From Thecamonas trahens ATCC 50062 (Eukaryota; Apusozoa; Apusomonadida; Apusomonadidae), in assembly GCF_000142905.1 (NCBI RefSeq), contig NW_013657668.1, positions 498,822 through 562,821 of the forward strand: 64,000 nucleotides of DNA, written 5' to 3'. Both the position numbers and the translations under genes were made by a program. Below the pieces are notes generated by a model. The model was not told the DNA's origin. It saw only the letters and a list, made by a program, of their open reading frames with translations, and did not search any database. Below are positions 20,301 to 30,600 of the stretch, piece by piece (the stretch's first letter is position 1; each line of letters opens with the position of its first letter).

Positions 20301-21619
20301 CAGGCTTCCTCGCCCTCGCCCTCGTCTACGCTCTTCAGCTCTCGGGCGCCTTTCAGTGGGCTGTGCGCCAGTCGTCGGTCGTCGAGAATCTCATGACTTC
20401 GGTCGAGCGTGAGCTCGCTTACGCCCGCCTCCCGCCCGAAGCCGATCGCGAGACTCCTCCCACCCTCCGCCACACTCTGCCCAAGCCGTGGCCATCAGCC
20501 GGTGCCATTGCCTTCCGCGACCTCACGCTCCGCTACACACCGAACGCACCGCCGGTCCTCAACGGCCTCACAGCCTCCATCCCGCCGGGAAAGCTCGTCG
20601 GCATCGTCGGCCGTACGGGCGCCGGCAAGTCTTCGCTCCTCGCCGCCCTTTTCCGCCTCGCCGAGCCATCTCCCCGCACTTCCATCACCATCGACGGCGT
20701 TGTTACCGCAGACCTTGGTCTTGCACACCTTCGCGCAGCACTCGCCGTCGTCCCACAAGATCCTGTTCTATTTGCCGGCACTCTTCGCTCCAACATTGAT
20801 CCGTTTGGCGCCTACCCTGACGCAGACCTCTGGCGTGTCCTCGAGCAGGTCCAGCTCAAGCATGTTGTCGAGCGCATGGTCGTCGACGAGCCGGCTGCCG
20901 CCTCGGGCCTCGACGTCACCATCGCCGAGGCCGGCGCCAATCTCTCCGTCGGCCAGCGCCAGCTCGTCTGCCTCGCCCGCGCTCTCCTCAAAAACGCCCG
21001 CATCCTGGTTCTCGACGAGGCCTCGGCCAACATCGATCTCGAGTCTGACGCTATCCTCCAGTCCTCGCTCCGCGCCTCGCTCCGCACTCGCTCCACCACC
21101 GTTCTTGCTGTCGCCCATCGCCTCAACACCATCGTCGACTACGACCTCATCATGGTACTCGCCGACGGCCGCGTCGTGGAGTTTGACTCACCCGCCGCCC
21201 TGGTCGCAAACCCAGACTCTGTCTTTTCGTCCATGGTCGACGATACCGGCAAGCGCTCGGCCGAACGCCTCCGCGCCGCCATTTTTGCATCTGCCCCCGC
21301 TCCTTCCTCATCGACCACCTCCAAACCACTGGCCACCTTTGATCTCGCTCGCTCGGCAGAGTCCAGCTACACCTATGACGCCTACCCCGATCCCGAATCC
21401 TCGGGCTCGGACTCGACCTCGGCCTCGGGATCAGACTCGGGAGCCACATCGGACTCGCACCCCCACCCAAGGTCTGCCCAAAGCCTTGTCCCGACCTCTA
21501 CCCTTGCGTCTACCACCCCTGCCACCTCGAACCTAGCGTCGTCTCTCTCAGCCTCTTCCCGTGACTCGGCGGTCACCACCTCGCTCTTCACTACCTCTGG
21601 TTCGCATTCAGACTACTGA
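17360..21619 (+). CDS. ABCC: ABCC/MRP-type full ABC transporter
   Basis: 1,419 aa, TMD1-NBD1-TMD2-NBD2, with no introns. I chose the ATG at 17360 (MTTLATASIFSKLTWSWVSP) because the frame upstream is translated poly-C. NBD1 has Walker A GSVGAGKSS (about 457), signature LSGGQKARVSLARALY (about 552) and Walker B VYLLDDP, with Asp in place of the catalytic Glu. NBD2 has GRTGAGKSS (about 1083), LSVGQRQLVCLARALL (about 1195) and ILVLDEASANID. This asymmetry is typical of ABCC proteins, which export glutathione conjugates and organic anions or regulate channels. It lacks the extra N-terminal TMD0 of long MRPs. The Ser/Thr-rich tail is not conserved. Its stop is 6 nt from that of the convergent giant gene. 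Confidence 0.93.
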   Translation: MTTLATASIFSKLTWSWVSPLLALGSQRALTLDDMPDLDEADTTERLSADLAEAWERHRTSGGNWRLARALAEAFGPYYLKVSSAVAAESAVRLVQVICLTGLVEFVASESAKSDSVSSPVGWLWALGLSLSVIAHGVLHHVYFFGANRCGTWFRTSIASLMYAKALRVPQSALAGTSTGRIVNIISSDAARLELFATYAIFLVLAPLECIVALILMWRAIGPACLVGFATLTLLLPLQWYFSRRIGARRSITASFTDARLKLLTDVLKGMRVMKMYAWEDSFAGLIRSERAQEIHSHRVMGRFMATNLASFTVFAVLTMLTTMTTLYFQGRTLTPASVFTTLALFNMVRLSFTLFIPFAAMTGAESRVTLRRVEAFLDLPEFAVPHLLSSSPATTGDLSPSAPYLALSPTAAFSWHPATAAGSADTSDGLPSASRRFQLSHIPLTLVPDTLTVVIGSVGAGKSSLLAALLGEMAPLPAAPRLPAWTAGLRLGYVAQEAFILSATIRDNITFGTPYDDAWYATVVEAAALVPDFALWPAGDLTFIGERGVNLSGGQKARVSLARALYAAPDVYLLDDPLSAVDPKVGAHLFRRAILGLALAPPPHCPRPLSSRARRPAILLVTHQLHYAADADNVVLMVDGSIAAQGSMDALMASRHGSQVELLANHVSAGLARGTSATLSSELGPPQPSQAYVKTADDKAESLVAEERSVGSVSAATYGKYLSSMGSAPESAGVVALCLIAEAALVLPNYWLVEWSEASASDQRAPSWLYVYALVAIAAMVLSFSRAQISWAAMLTAAAKLHSDMLDAVMRSPMAFFDANPVGRILNRFSDDQGAVDSVLPWTLFDFIQVSLMSTAVLIITAIVVPWILIPLLPLVAYYAYVRSRYVKSSRELKRLDAVSKSPVFAHFASSLDGLTTIRVFDAQPVFAAGFTGKLNANTSTYLMFLATSRWLGFRLDMMSGVFVTLLAVLVVVTASSISPGFLALALVYALQLSGAFQWAVRQSSVVENLMTSVERELAYARLPPEADRETPPTLRHTLPKPWPSAGAIAFRDLTLRYTPNAPPVLNGLTASIPPGKLVGIVGRTGAGKSSLLAALFRLAEPSPRTSITIDGVVTADLGLAHLRAALAVVPQDPVLFAGTLRSNIDPFGAYPDADLWRVLEQVQLKHVVERMVVDEPAAASGLDVTIAEAGANLSVGQRQLVCLARALLKNARILVLDEASANIDLESDAILQSSLRASLRTRSTTVLAVAHRLNTIVDYDLIMVLADGRVVEFDSPAALVANPDSVFSSMVDDTGKRSAERLRAAIFASAPAPSSSTTSKPLATFDLARSAESSYTYDAYPDPESSGSDSTSASGSDSGATSDSHPHPRSAQSLVPTSTLASTTPATSNLASSLSASSRDSAVTTSLFTTSGSHSDY

Positions 21620-21625
21620 CAAGCT

Positions 21626-24600
21626 TTACGTCGAGCTAGCGGACGCACCCGAGATGCGAGAGCTACCCGAGCCACTCAACCTGCTCGAGCTGTTCCATCG
21701 ACCGTCGGCATCGGCGGTGGTCCCGGTCGCGGTCGCGGTTCCGGTCCCGGTCGTCGTCCCCCCACCGGTCTCCAACCCGCTGCTGCTGCCGGACGCAGCG
21801 CTCCCGGCATCATTGTCTCGACGCATCTCCATGAGAACCGCCCCGACGCCCACAGCGCCAGCACGGATGATGTCATCGTCGTACTCCGAGTATGTGAGAT
21901 CCGCCATGGCAACGGCCTTTTTGATGGCTACTGCGCCCGCCGCAGACTGCGCCTCGGCCCGGTTCGCCGCCACGCTCACCCCATCGAGCCGACAGATCCA
22001 CCATACAACCCGCGGCAGCTTGTGGCGCATCTTGCGAAGCTTCTGTCGCGCCGCAACCGCGAGCATGTACCCGGTTGAGCCGAGAAGGAGCAGAACAAGG
22101 AAGATCGTGAGGACCGAGTGGAACGGTGAGTTGACTACCACGGTGTCAGACCCTCCAAGCTCGTCGGCGTAGTAAAGCTGCGAGGCCATGAGGATGACAA
22201 AGGTGACGACGAGCGAGAGCATCTCCATCGAGGTCAAAATCGAAAACGCAAACGGCGAGGCCTTCATGTGGACAAACAGCGCCAGCGCCACCACCCACAC
22301 CGCCGCATACACCTGCGCCACAGGATTAGTCTTGAGCAAGACCTTGATGGTGATGATGGCAGACTTGCGCACAAGAATGACCATCTCCCAGTAGTACCGG
22401 TTCGGCAGAAATCCGGAGACCAGGAACGCGTACCGCCGCCGGCCCTCGGCCGTGTGCAGAACCTCACGCTGTCGCCAGAGGAGAAACACACCGCCAACCG
22501 GCACGCCCACCACGTACACCACAAAGAAAACGCCTGCGGCAATCATCCACCGCACATGCGACGCCGTGTAGCACGCAAGCGACATGTCGGCAGCAAGATA
22601 CGCCACACCGTCGATATTGCGGCAGGCAAAGACCTCCAGCACCGTGGACGTCACTGAGGGGTGGGTGAAGAAAATAAGCACTAGGACAGAGACCCAGATC
22701 CGCCGCGAGAACACTTTCCACCGCTTGGTCTTCAGTGAGCCAACACACTTGCGGACGTAGTAGTTGCCACAGAGGAGCGCGGTCGGGACCGTAACCACAA
22801 ACAGAGGCACAAGCATGGCCACCAGGACCGAGTCAAAGAAGCTCCACCCAAACGCGCACTGGATCGAGAAGAACCGTGTCGAGAATCCGTTCGACGACGA
22901 CGCCATGCCAAACAGCACCCGTAGCGTGTTTGGCCATCGCGTTCGAAAGTCGCCCAAAAACGCCACTGTCTGCAGAAAGTTGATCATGATCTTGAACACC
23001 GCCGCAGAGATCGACTTTTGCGACTTCCACGAGAGCAGTGCAGACTTGATGAGGAAGAGGATAAAGCCGATAAAGACAATGGCAATCGCCACAAGAATCG
23101 CCATGTTCTCCATCACACTCGGACATCGCAGGCAGTTGTCACCAAACTTGGCATAACTGTCACGGCACACTCCGCAAAGCGGACCAGTGTACTCGGCCGC
23201 ACACGCCTCCGATGCCCCACCCACGCACGCATCCACCTCGTCGCACTCGAGAATCACATCGTTTTGCGACCGCGACGCCCGCCAGAAGCCAGCCAGTGGC
23301 ACAATCGCGCCCGACGTACAGTTACCGCCACGCACACAACGCCGACACACACAGTCGGCACATCCAGCAGGCTCGCTCGACGGCAGGTACCACCCATCGC
23401 CGCAATGGCAGTCTGACCGCGCTCCGCGCGCCCCAGCAGTCGTGAACTTGTTGATCGGGCACTCGAGGCACCCGCCGTCGCCGACAAAGTCCTTGTACCC
23501 GCGGCTTGAGCACGGCTGGCACTTGACTTCGCCCGCCACACTCGCAACCTCGTACCCGAGCCCGCACTGGCAGTCAACTCGATTGTCCATGGCCACAGAG
23601 TAGTTGCGCGACTCGCCGCAGCTCATGACTCGCACACCGCTCACCACCAGCGGCGCAAAGCCGGCAGCCGTCGTAAACTCGAATCGGTAACTCTCGTTGC
23701 GGAGGCCCACAAATGAAAAGTCGTAAAACGTGGCCACGCCATCGGCCTCGGTCGTCGCACTCGTTCCCGTCGTGAGCGTCACCAGCTCGCTGTCGGCCTC
23801 TCGCACGACTTGCAGCATGATCGGGACCTGCACTGATGCGTCATTGACCACAATTGCCCCACTTGCATCGCCAACACCGATCGCAGGCTGCAGCAAAGCC
23901 TCCAGTGCACCGGCATTGTCGTACGCACTCGGAAGCGGGCGGACAAGCACAAGCTGCACAGGCGTCGAAAAGTAGGTAAACATCAGCGGCGGCGCATAGT
24001 TGAACCCGTCGTTGGTGACAGAGAGCGTTACAGCCCGCGTCGTCGGGAACGCAGGCAGCGTAAACTGGAGAATGGACTCGGAGACAAAGGTGATGCTGCT
24101 CCGTCTGAGGTCGACCAGCCCGCCTGCCCGCGATGCCGCTCGGTCAACCACACTGCGGCTCGCCGCCACGCTCTCAAACTTGATGCCAAGTGCCGGCGAG
24201 TCCAGAAAGACAAACGGAGGCGAGGCAAAGATGTACACGTTGGTACCACCGGCCTGCGGACCAGACTGCGGCACCGAGTCGAGAAGCGCCGGAATGTCGA
24301 CGTAGAAGAACGTGACGCTTGTCTCAACGCTTGTCACCCCGTTGACTGTCACCTGTACCACCTGCGATGTGCCCGTGTTCGGCCCGAGCGGCATGGTGCA
24401 TCCCGTGAGGATACCGTAGCTGTTGTCCAGCCCAGCCGAGCTCACTGCGCACGGATACCCGCCAATAGAGACACTCAGCCCGGTGCCGGCCAGCCCGGTC
24501 CCAGTCAACGTCACCGCAGTCCCGGTTGGCCCCAGTTTCGGACTAATCGAGACCAGGCCCGGCAGGATGGTCAGCGCCCCGCTCGCAGCCTCGCCGCCGC

Positions 24601-27600
24601 TGGTCACTCTCGCACTCACCACACGCCCAGATGCAAACGAAAGCGCTGGAACCACGCAGCCGGAGATACGGGTAAAAGTGACAACCACGCTCGAGTTGCA
24701 GCTGAGCCCGTCGAGGTCGACGACCGCATCCGGACCAAACCCGATGCCCACAATGTCGACAGCCGTGCCGGCCGCCGCACTGCTGGGCATCACGCTCGTC
24801 ACCGCGGGCACGTACTTGAACGACACGTCCGCTGCCGGCCCGTCAACCACCGCCGCTACGTTGCCGACCACCGCCGAGACCGCAGCCACGCTCCCGGATC
24901 CAGCGCTTGGCGCCACGCACCCAAGCAAGACCGTGGCACCAGATTGCGCCACACCCGCGCCCGAGCACAGCAGGCCGCCGAGCGAGATCGAGTTGAGCGG
25001 CAGACCAGTGCCAAAGTAGCCGATAATGCTCACCGCCGTGCCGACCGGGCCCGAGGTCGGCGCAATTCGCGAAATCGTCGCCGCGTATACAAACGAGACG
25101 CTACCGGTGGCAGAGCTCAAGCCGTCGAGCGTCACTCGGACGTCGGCAACCGTTCCCACCACCGCAGACGGTACGCTGCATCCGGTGACCGCAAAGAGCC
25201 CCGCTCCTGCTGCGCTCACGCTCGCTGGCCCGCCGCTCGCTGCCACTGCACCAAACACAATGTCACCACACGTGATGCCACCCAGCGAAGCGCCCACGAG
25301 CGTAAACGCCTGTCCGGTCATCCCGGCTGCAGGGGTCACAGACACCACCATCGGTTCGTACGTGAAAGTAACTCCTGCACCTGTACCCGAGGTCACAGCG
25401 TTAAACGCCACTGCGACTGCGCCGACGCGTGTGCTGGTTAGCCCTTGCGGGACGGCACAGCCTGCGAGCAGCGAACCGCTTGCTGCGGATGGTGTCCCGC
25501 TCGCCGCCACTCCGTCGATGAGAACCGAGGAGCAGTCTGCGCCAGCCAGCCCGCTGCCGGTCACATTGAATATCGTGTTCTGGTCGCCGGTGTCTGGCGA
25601 CATGCTCACCAGCTGGGGAACTACCGTAAAGCTCGGAACAACCGCTCCAGCCCGAGCTGCAGCGTCCAGCGATCCGGCCGACACGCTCACGCGGCCGACC
25701 GTTCCTACGCCAAGGCTCATCGGCACGGTACATCCGTCCAAGCGAGTCCCGCCCACAAGAACGGACGGACTTCCGCTCGCAGGTACGCCGTCAACGGTGA
25801 CCGCGGCACACGAGGCAACGTTATGAAAGCCGCTGCCGGTGACCATGATGGCAGCACCAGGCGGGCCGGAGCTCGGGCTCACCGCCACCACATCCGAGTA
25901 GACGTCGAGCGTGAGGTTGGCTGGCGCAGCAAGCGAGTCGAGCGTGAGCGTGAGCTCCAGACCTGCTTCCGCAGCCAGGCCGGGTGCCACTGTGCACCCA
26001 CGAATCTCGTCGTTCGGCGAGCCGCGGACCACGGTGGCGGTCCCGGCAAGCGCCTCGCCACGGACATGCAAATCAGCGCAGGTTGCGCCTAGAAAGCCGG
26101 TTCCGGTCACCGTCACCACCGAGCCGGCGACGACGCCGGTCGGTGCCACGGCGCCCAGCGTCGGCACTGCGCGCAATGTAGTGAACGCCGCCGCAAAGTT
26201 GGTCTCCAGCGGAATGCCCGCCGAGTTGACAGCCGTTGTCGCATCGAGGGCAATGTCAATGACCTCAAGGTTCGGCAGTACAGTAGCAGGCACAAACGTA
26301 GCCGATACGTTGGCGAGTGAGGCCCAGGTGAGCGTGCCAGGAAGAGTCACCCGCGGCCCACCACCCGACGGCAGGTATGAGACCAAGAGCGCAGCCGCAA
26401 CCGAGCTTGTCTCCATCGCTTCGTTGAACGCGAGTGTGATCGCAGTGGTGGGATGGACCAGCTCGGCCGTGTCTGGCGGTGCCACGCTCGTCACTCGTGG
26501 CGCGGTCACGTCAAGCGTGATAAAGCAGACGTCGACCGGCGGCGAGCCCAGGAGCCGATTGAGCGACACGTCGGTTGCCTCGCCGGTCACTTGCAAGCAG
26601 TGTCGCGTTAGATTGCGCAGTCCGTGGTCGCCACCTGGTGTGTAGGTGAGCACTCGGTTGACGTCTGACCACACAAAGGTACCCGACGCCGAAGCCGGCT
26701 CGAGCTCCTCGATCACTGCGGCACCGCTCCAGGCCGTGAGGTTGAACGCAGCCTCGGTTGTCGCCGTGCTCATCGGCTCGGAGAAAACATGCTGATGGGC
26801 GCGGAGGCACTCACACCAATGGTGCCGTCGGCCAGCGAGACCGAGACAACGGTGGGAGGCGTGAGATCGACCGTGCGGAAGGTGGCAACAGCAGTGGCAG
26901 CGAGCGAGTTGAGCACCACGTCCTTGGCCGTCCCGCCCGCCACCGTCGTCCGGTAAGAGGCGTCGTCGGAGAGCGGCGCATCTGGCACCCATGTGAGCCG
27001 CGTGAGATCGCTTGACCAAGCGCTGGAGCCGCTGATGGGCACAAACGATGAACCGTCGATTCGCGCCACCGTCAGCGCCGAGTCGGCCGACGCCACGTCC
27101 ATGCGCTCCGAGAAGACAATACTGACGTTTGCGGTGACCGGGATTGAAATGGCGGCGTCGGCTGGAGTCATCGAAATCACGGTCGGCGCGGTAATGTCCT
27201 GCGTCTCCCATGTAAAGACCAGGTCGGGACCAGGCGCCATGGCGTTGCCGATAGCATCGGTGAGTGCAGCTCGCACGAAAACCAGCCGACACAGAGTCTC
27301 GTTGACCAGCGGCCTGCCTGCGGCCGGGCGGATGCCTAACCGCGCACCACCGAGCGAAAAGGCAGCGATGTGCGGCAGAGGGGTCCACGGCCCATCACCC
27401 CCCACATCGCGACAGGCAAGCGTGGCGGCATCGCTCGCGGAGCTCACGTTGAGAGCCTCGTCAAAGGTGACGACGAGCAGAGTCGTGACCGCAACGTTTG
27501 CAGAAGCGTTGGCTGGGGCGACGCTGACAACGACGGGGCCGTCGATGTCCTCGGTGGTAAACTGGAAGAACGACGGCGCGAGCGAGTTGCCCGAAACATC

Positions 27601-30600
27601 GTGGGCGCCTGCCGAGACAGCAACATAGTGGGTAGTCTTCTGGGCAAGAAGCGCCGAGGGCGTAAAGGTAACGACCGAGTTGTTTCCGGTCCAGGCAAAG
27701 GAGCCCGGAACGACACGTGCATCCGCGTCGGAGAGCGAGAAGGCGGGCGGGAACGTGGTGGTGTTCATCGGCTCGTTAAAGGCGAGCGTGACCACGGTGG
27801 AAGAGATGGAGAGCGGGCCGGCGTCGTCGACTGGCAGGTGCCACTGCATGACTGGTGGGATGTTGTCGATGGTGTGGAAGGAGGAGGCCCAGGTCGGCGA
27901 GAGAGGGTACGACGACTCGTCTTGGGCGTCAGCTGAGATGGTGATGGTGTAGTCGCGGTCGGCGACCAAACCCGATGGAGTCCACTGGAGGACCGAGAGC
28001 GAGAGCCAAAAGGCCGAGCCGGAGACCGGAGTCACGCCGTCGAGCTTGACAGAGACCGCGTTCTCGGTCTTTGAGAGCGACATGGGCTCGGAGAAGGTGA
28101 TCAGGATCGAGGCCGCGAGCGAGACTGCTGGTGCACCGTTCGGCGGAGACATGTTGATGACCGATGGCGGTCCGTTGTCGACGGTGAAAAAGTGCGAGGC
28201 AAAGGGGGCAGCCATAAAGTTGCCTGAAACGTCGCGGATGGTGGTCAAGAGGCTGATGTCGTAGCGATGCGCAAAGGTGAGGTTCGACGTGGGGGTGAGG
28301 GCCACGCGGGTGTTGCCGGCGGACCAAGTGAGATAGCCGCCGACGCCGACGCTGGCCTCGTCCTCGACAATGAGGCTGCTGCCGAGAGTGACCGAGCTCG
28401 GGTCGATGGCCTCGTTGAACGCGATCTCAATGTCGTCACCGACCGGCACCCCCTGCTTAGCCCGGGTAGGGATGGTGAACGAGACCTGCGGCGGAGTGAG
28501 GTCGATGGTCTTGAAAGCAAACGAGCCGACGTTGGCAAAGGCAAGGCCACCAGTGGCGTCGCGGGCGTGGGTCGAGACGGTGACAACAAACGAGGTCTTC
28601 TCGGCGAGCGGCTGTGCAGGGTCAAACACGACAAGCCGCGGGGTGATCCAGGTGAAAGAACCCGGGAACGAAGCCACGATGCCGGCAGAGAGCGAAAAGG
28701 CGGCCTCGACACTCGAGGCGTTCATAGGCTCAGAAAAGACGACGGTGACGTTGGACTCGACCGCGACGTCCACAGCGTTGGCCAGTGGGATGGTGGCGTC
28801 GATGAACGGGCGGGTGACGTCTTGGCAGGTTGGCGGCAGGAGCGACCAGACTGGGCCAGGCTGGCAAGTCCGCGACGCGTCGCCGATAAGCGAGTAGTAC
28901 TGGTTGCAGCCGTAGTGGCAGACGCTGGGGAAGGTGGTGTTGGTGCAGCCGTCGACAAGATAGCCAGCGACCGGCGGGATGAGCGGCCCACAGTCCTGGG
29001 CCACGCACACCGGATGACTGCCTGTCCAGTTGCCGGTCACCAGGCACGTTCGCGACGTTGCGCCGATAATGTCATAGCCCGAGTTGCAGGAGAACGACGC
29101 ACAGATGCGGTCGACTTCAGGAACACAACCGGTCGGCGGCTGGAGGTCGCCGTTGGCCGGCGCGGCGAGCGCAGGGCACCAGTTGGGGAGCGGCTTACAA
29201 ACCGGAGTCGGCGCGGACCAGTTACCTGCGGTGGCCGAGCCTTGGAGACACGAGAGCGTTGGCGAACCAACCAGATAGTACCCGGTGTTGCAGCCAAAGA
29301 CGCCACACTGACCGGCGATGGAGCGGTTGCAGGCGCCAAGCGTACCGTGGGGGTCGGCCTCGAGGTCGGGGCAGTACTCGGTGGAGATGGCGCAGATGGC
29401 CGGCGTTGACGACCACGAGCCCGAGGCCAGGCAGGTGCGGGTGATGTCGCCAACAAGGATGAAGCCGTCGTCGCAGTCGTAGGAGCAGACGTCACGGTAG
29501 GTACGCGACGGGCAGCTGAGGAGCCTGCCGTTGACCGGGGCAACGAGCTGCTCGCACTCGATGTTGGTGCAGCGTGAGGCGTTTCCGGACCACAGGCCGA
29601 CGGTCTCGTTGAAAGCAGTGCATGTACGCGAGGTCGGGCCGTCGAGCTCGTAGCCGACGTCGCAGTAAAAGACACCGCAGGTGTCGTCGACGCGATGGCC
29701 GCACTCGTTGAGGTTGCCAAATTGCGGCGGAGGCAGCGGCGTGCAGTATCCGTCGCGCGGCGTGCAGTCGACTAGCGAGGCATTGCTCCACACGCCCAAA
29801 GCGCGGCTTGCGCCTTGGACGCATGCCGTGGACTGGACGCCGAGCGAGTGGTAGCCATCACGGCAAGTCATGTCGAGGACCTGGCCGAGGCGGCGCGAGA
29901 AGGAGGCAAAGGTGCCGCCTTCGGCAGGAGCCAGGTAGGGGCAAAACGACTCGTCGACGGGGCAGACAATGTCTTGCGACCACTTGCCATGGGTAGCATT
30001 GTGTGCCTTGCATGTGACGTTGACGACGTAGTCGTCGACGGCAAAGCCGATCTGTTTGCGGCCGACATCGCATTGGAATGGGCCGCAGCTGCCGCCGATG
30101 GAGGTGGTGCAGGCTCCACCAAAGGTGCCGCCGTCCGGGGTGGCTAGCAGCGGACAGTAGTCAGCAATGAGGGCGGAGCAGTCGGCGCCGTCGTATCCAA
30201 TGTCGCAGGCGCAGGTGTTTGGCGCGACGCATGCGCCGTGCTCAATTGAGCAGGCCGGCGCGTTGCAGATGGGATCACACTCGTCGAGCGCGAGGACAGA
30301 AATGCCATGCACGGCCGAGTTGGGGCAGGCAGCGACTTGGAGCGAGACTTCGATGTGACCGAGGGCAGCGGCGACAAACTCAACGTATGGCGCGCCGGTG
30401 AGCGCCGAAGTGACTGTTGCCGGGCCGGTGACAGTCCAGGCATACGAGGACGAAGCGACGTTGGTGCTCACGCGGAGCGACATGGTGATGCAAGCGGTGG
30501 TGTTGAGCGTGGCGCCGTCAAAGGACGAGGCGCCGTCGACGACAATGGCGGTGGCGAGCGGGCCGACCACCAGCTCGCTCGGGTAATGGAAAGAGCCGAG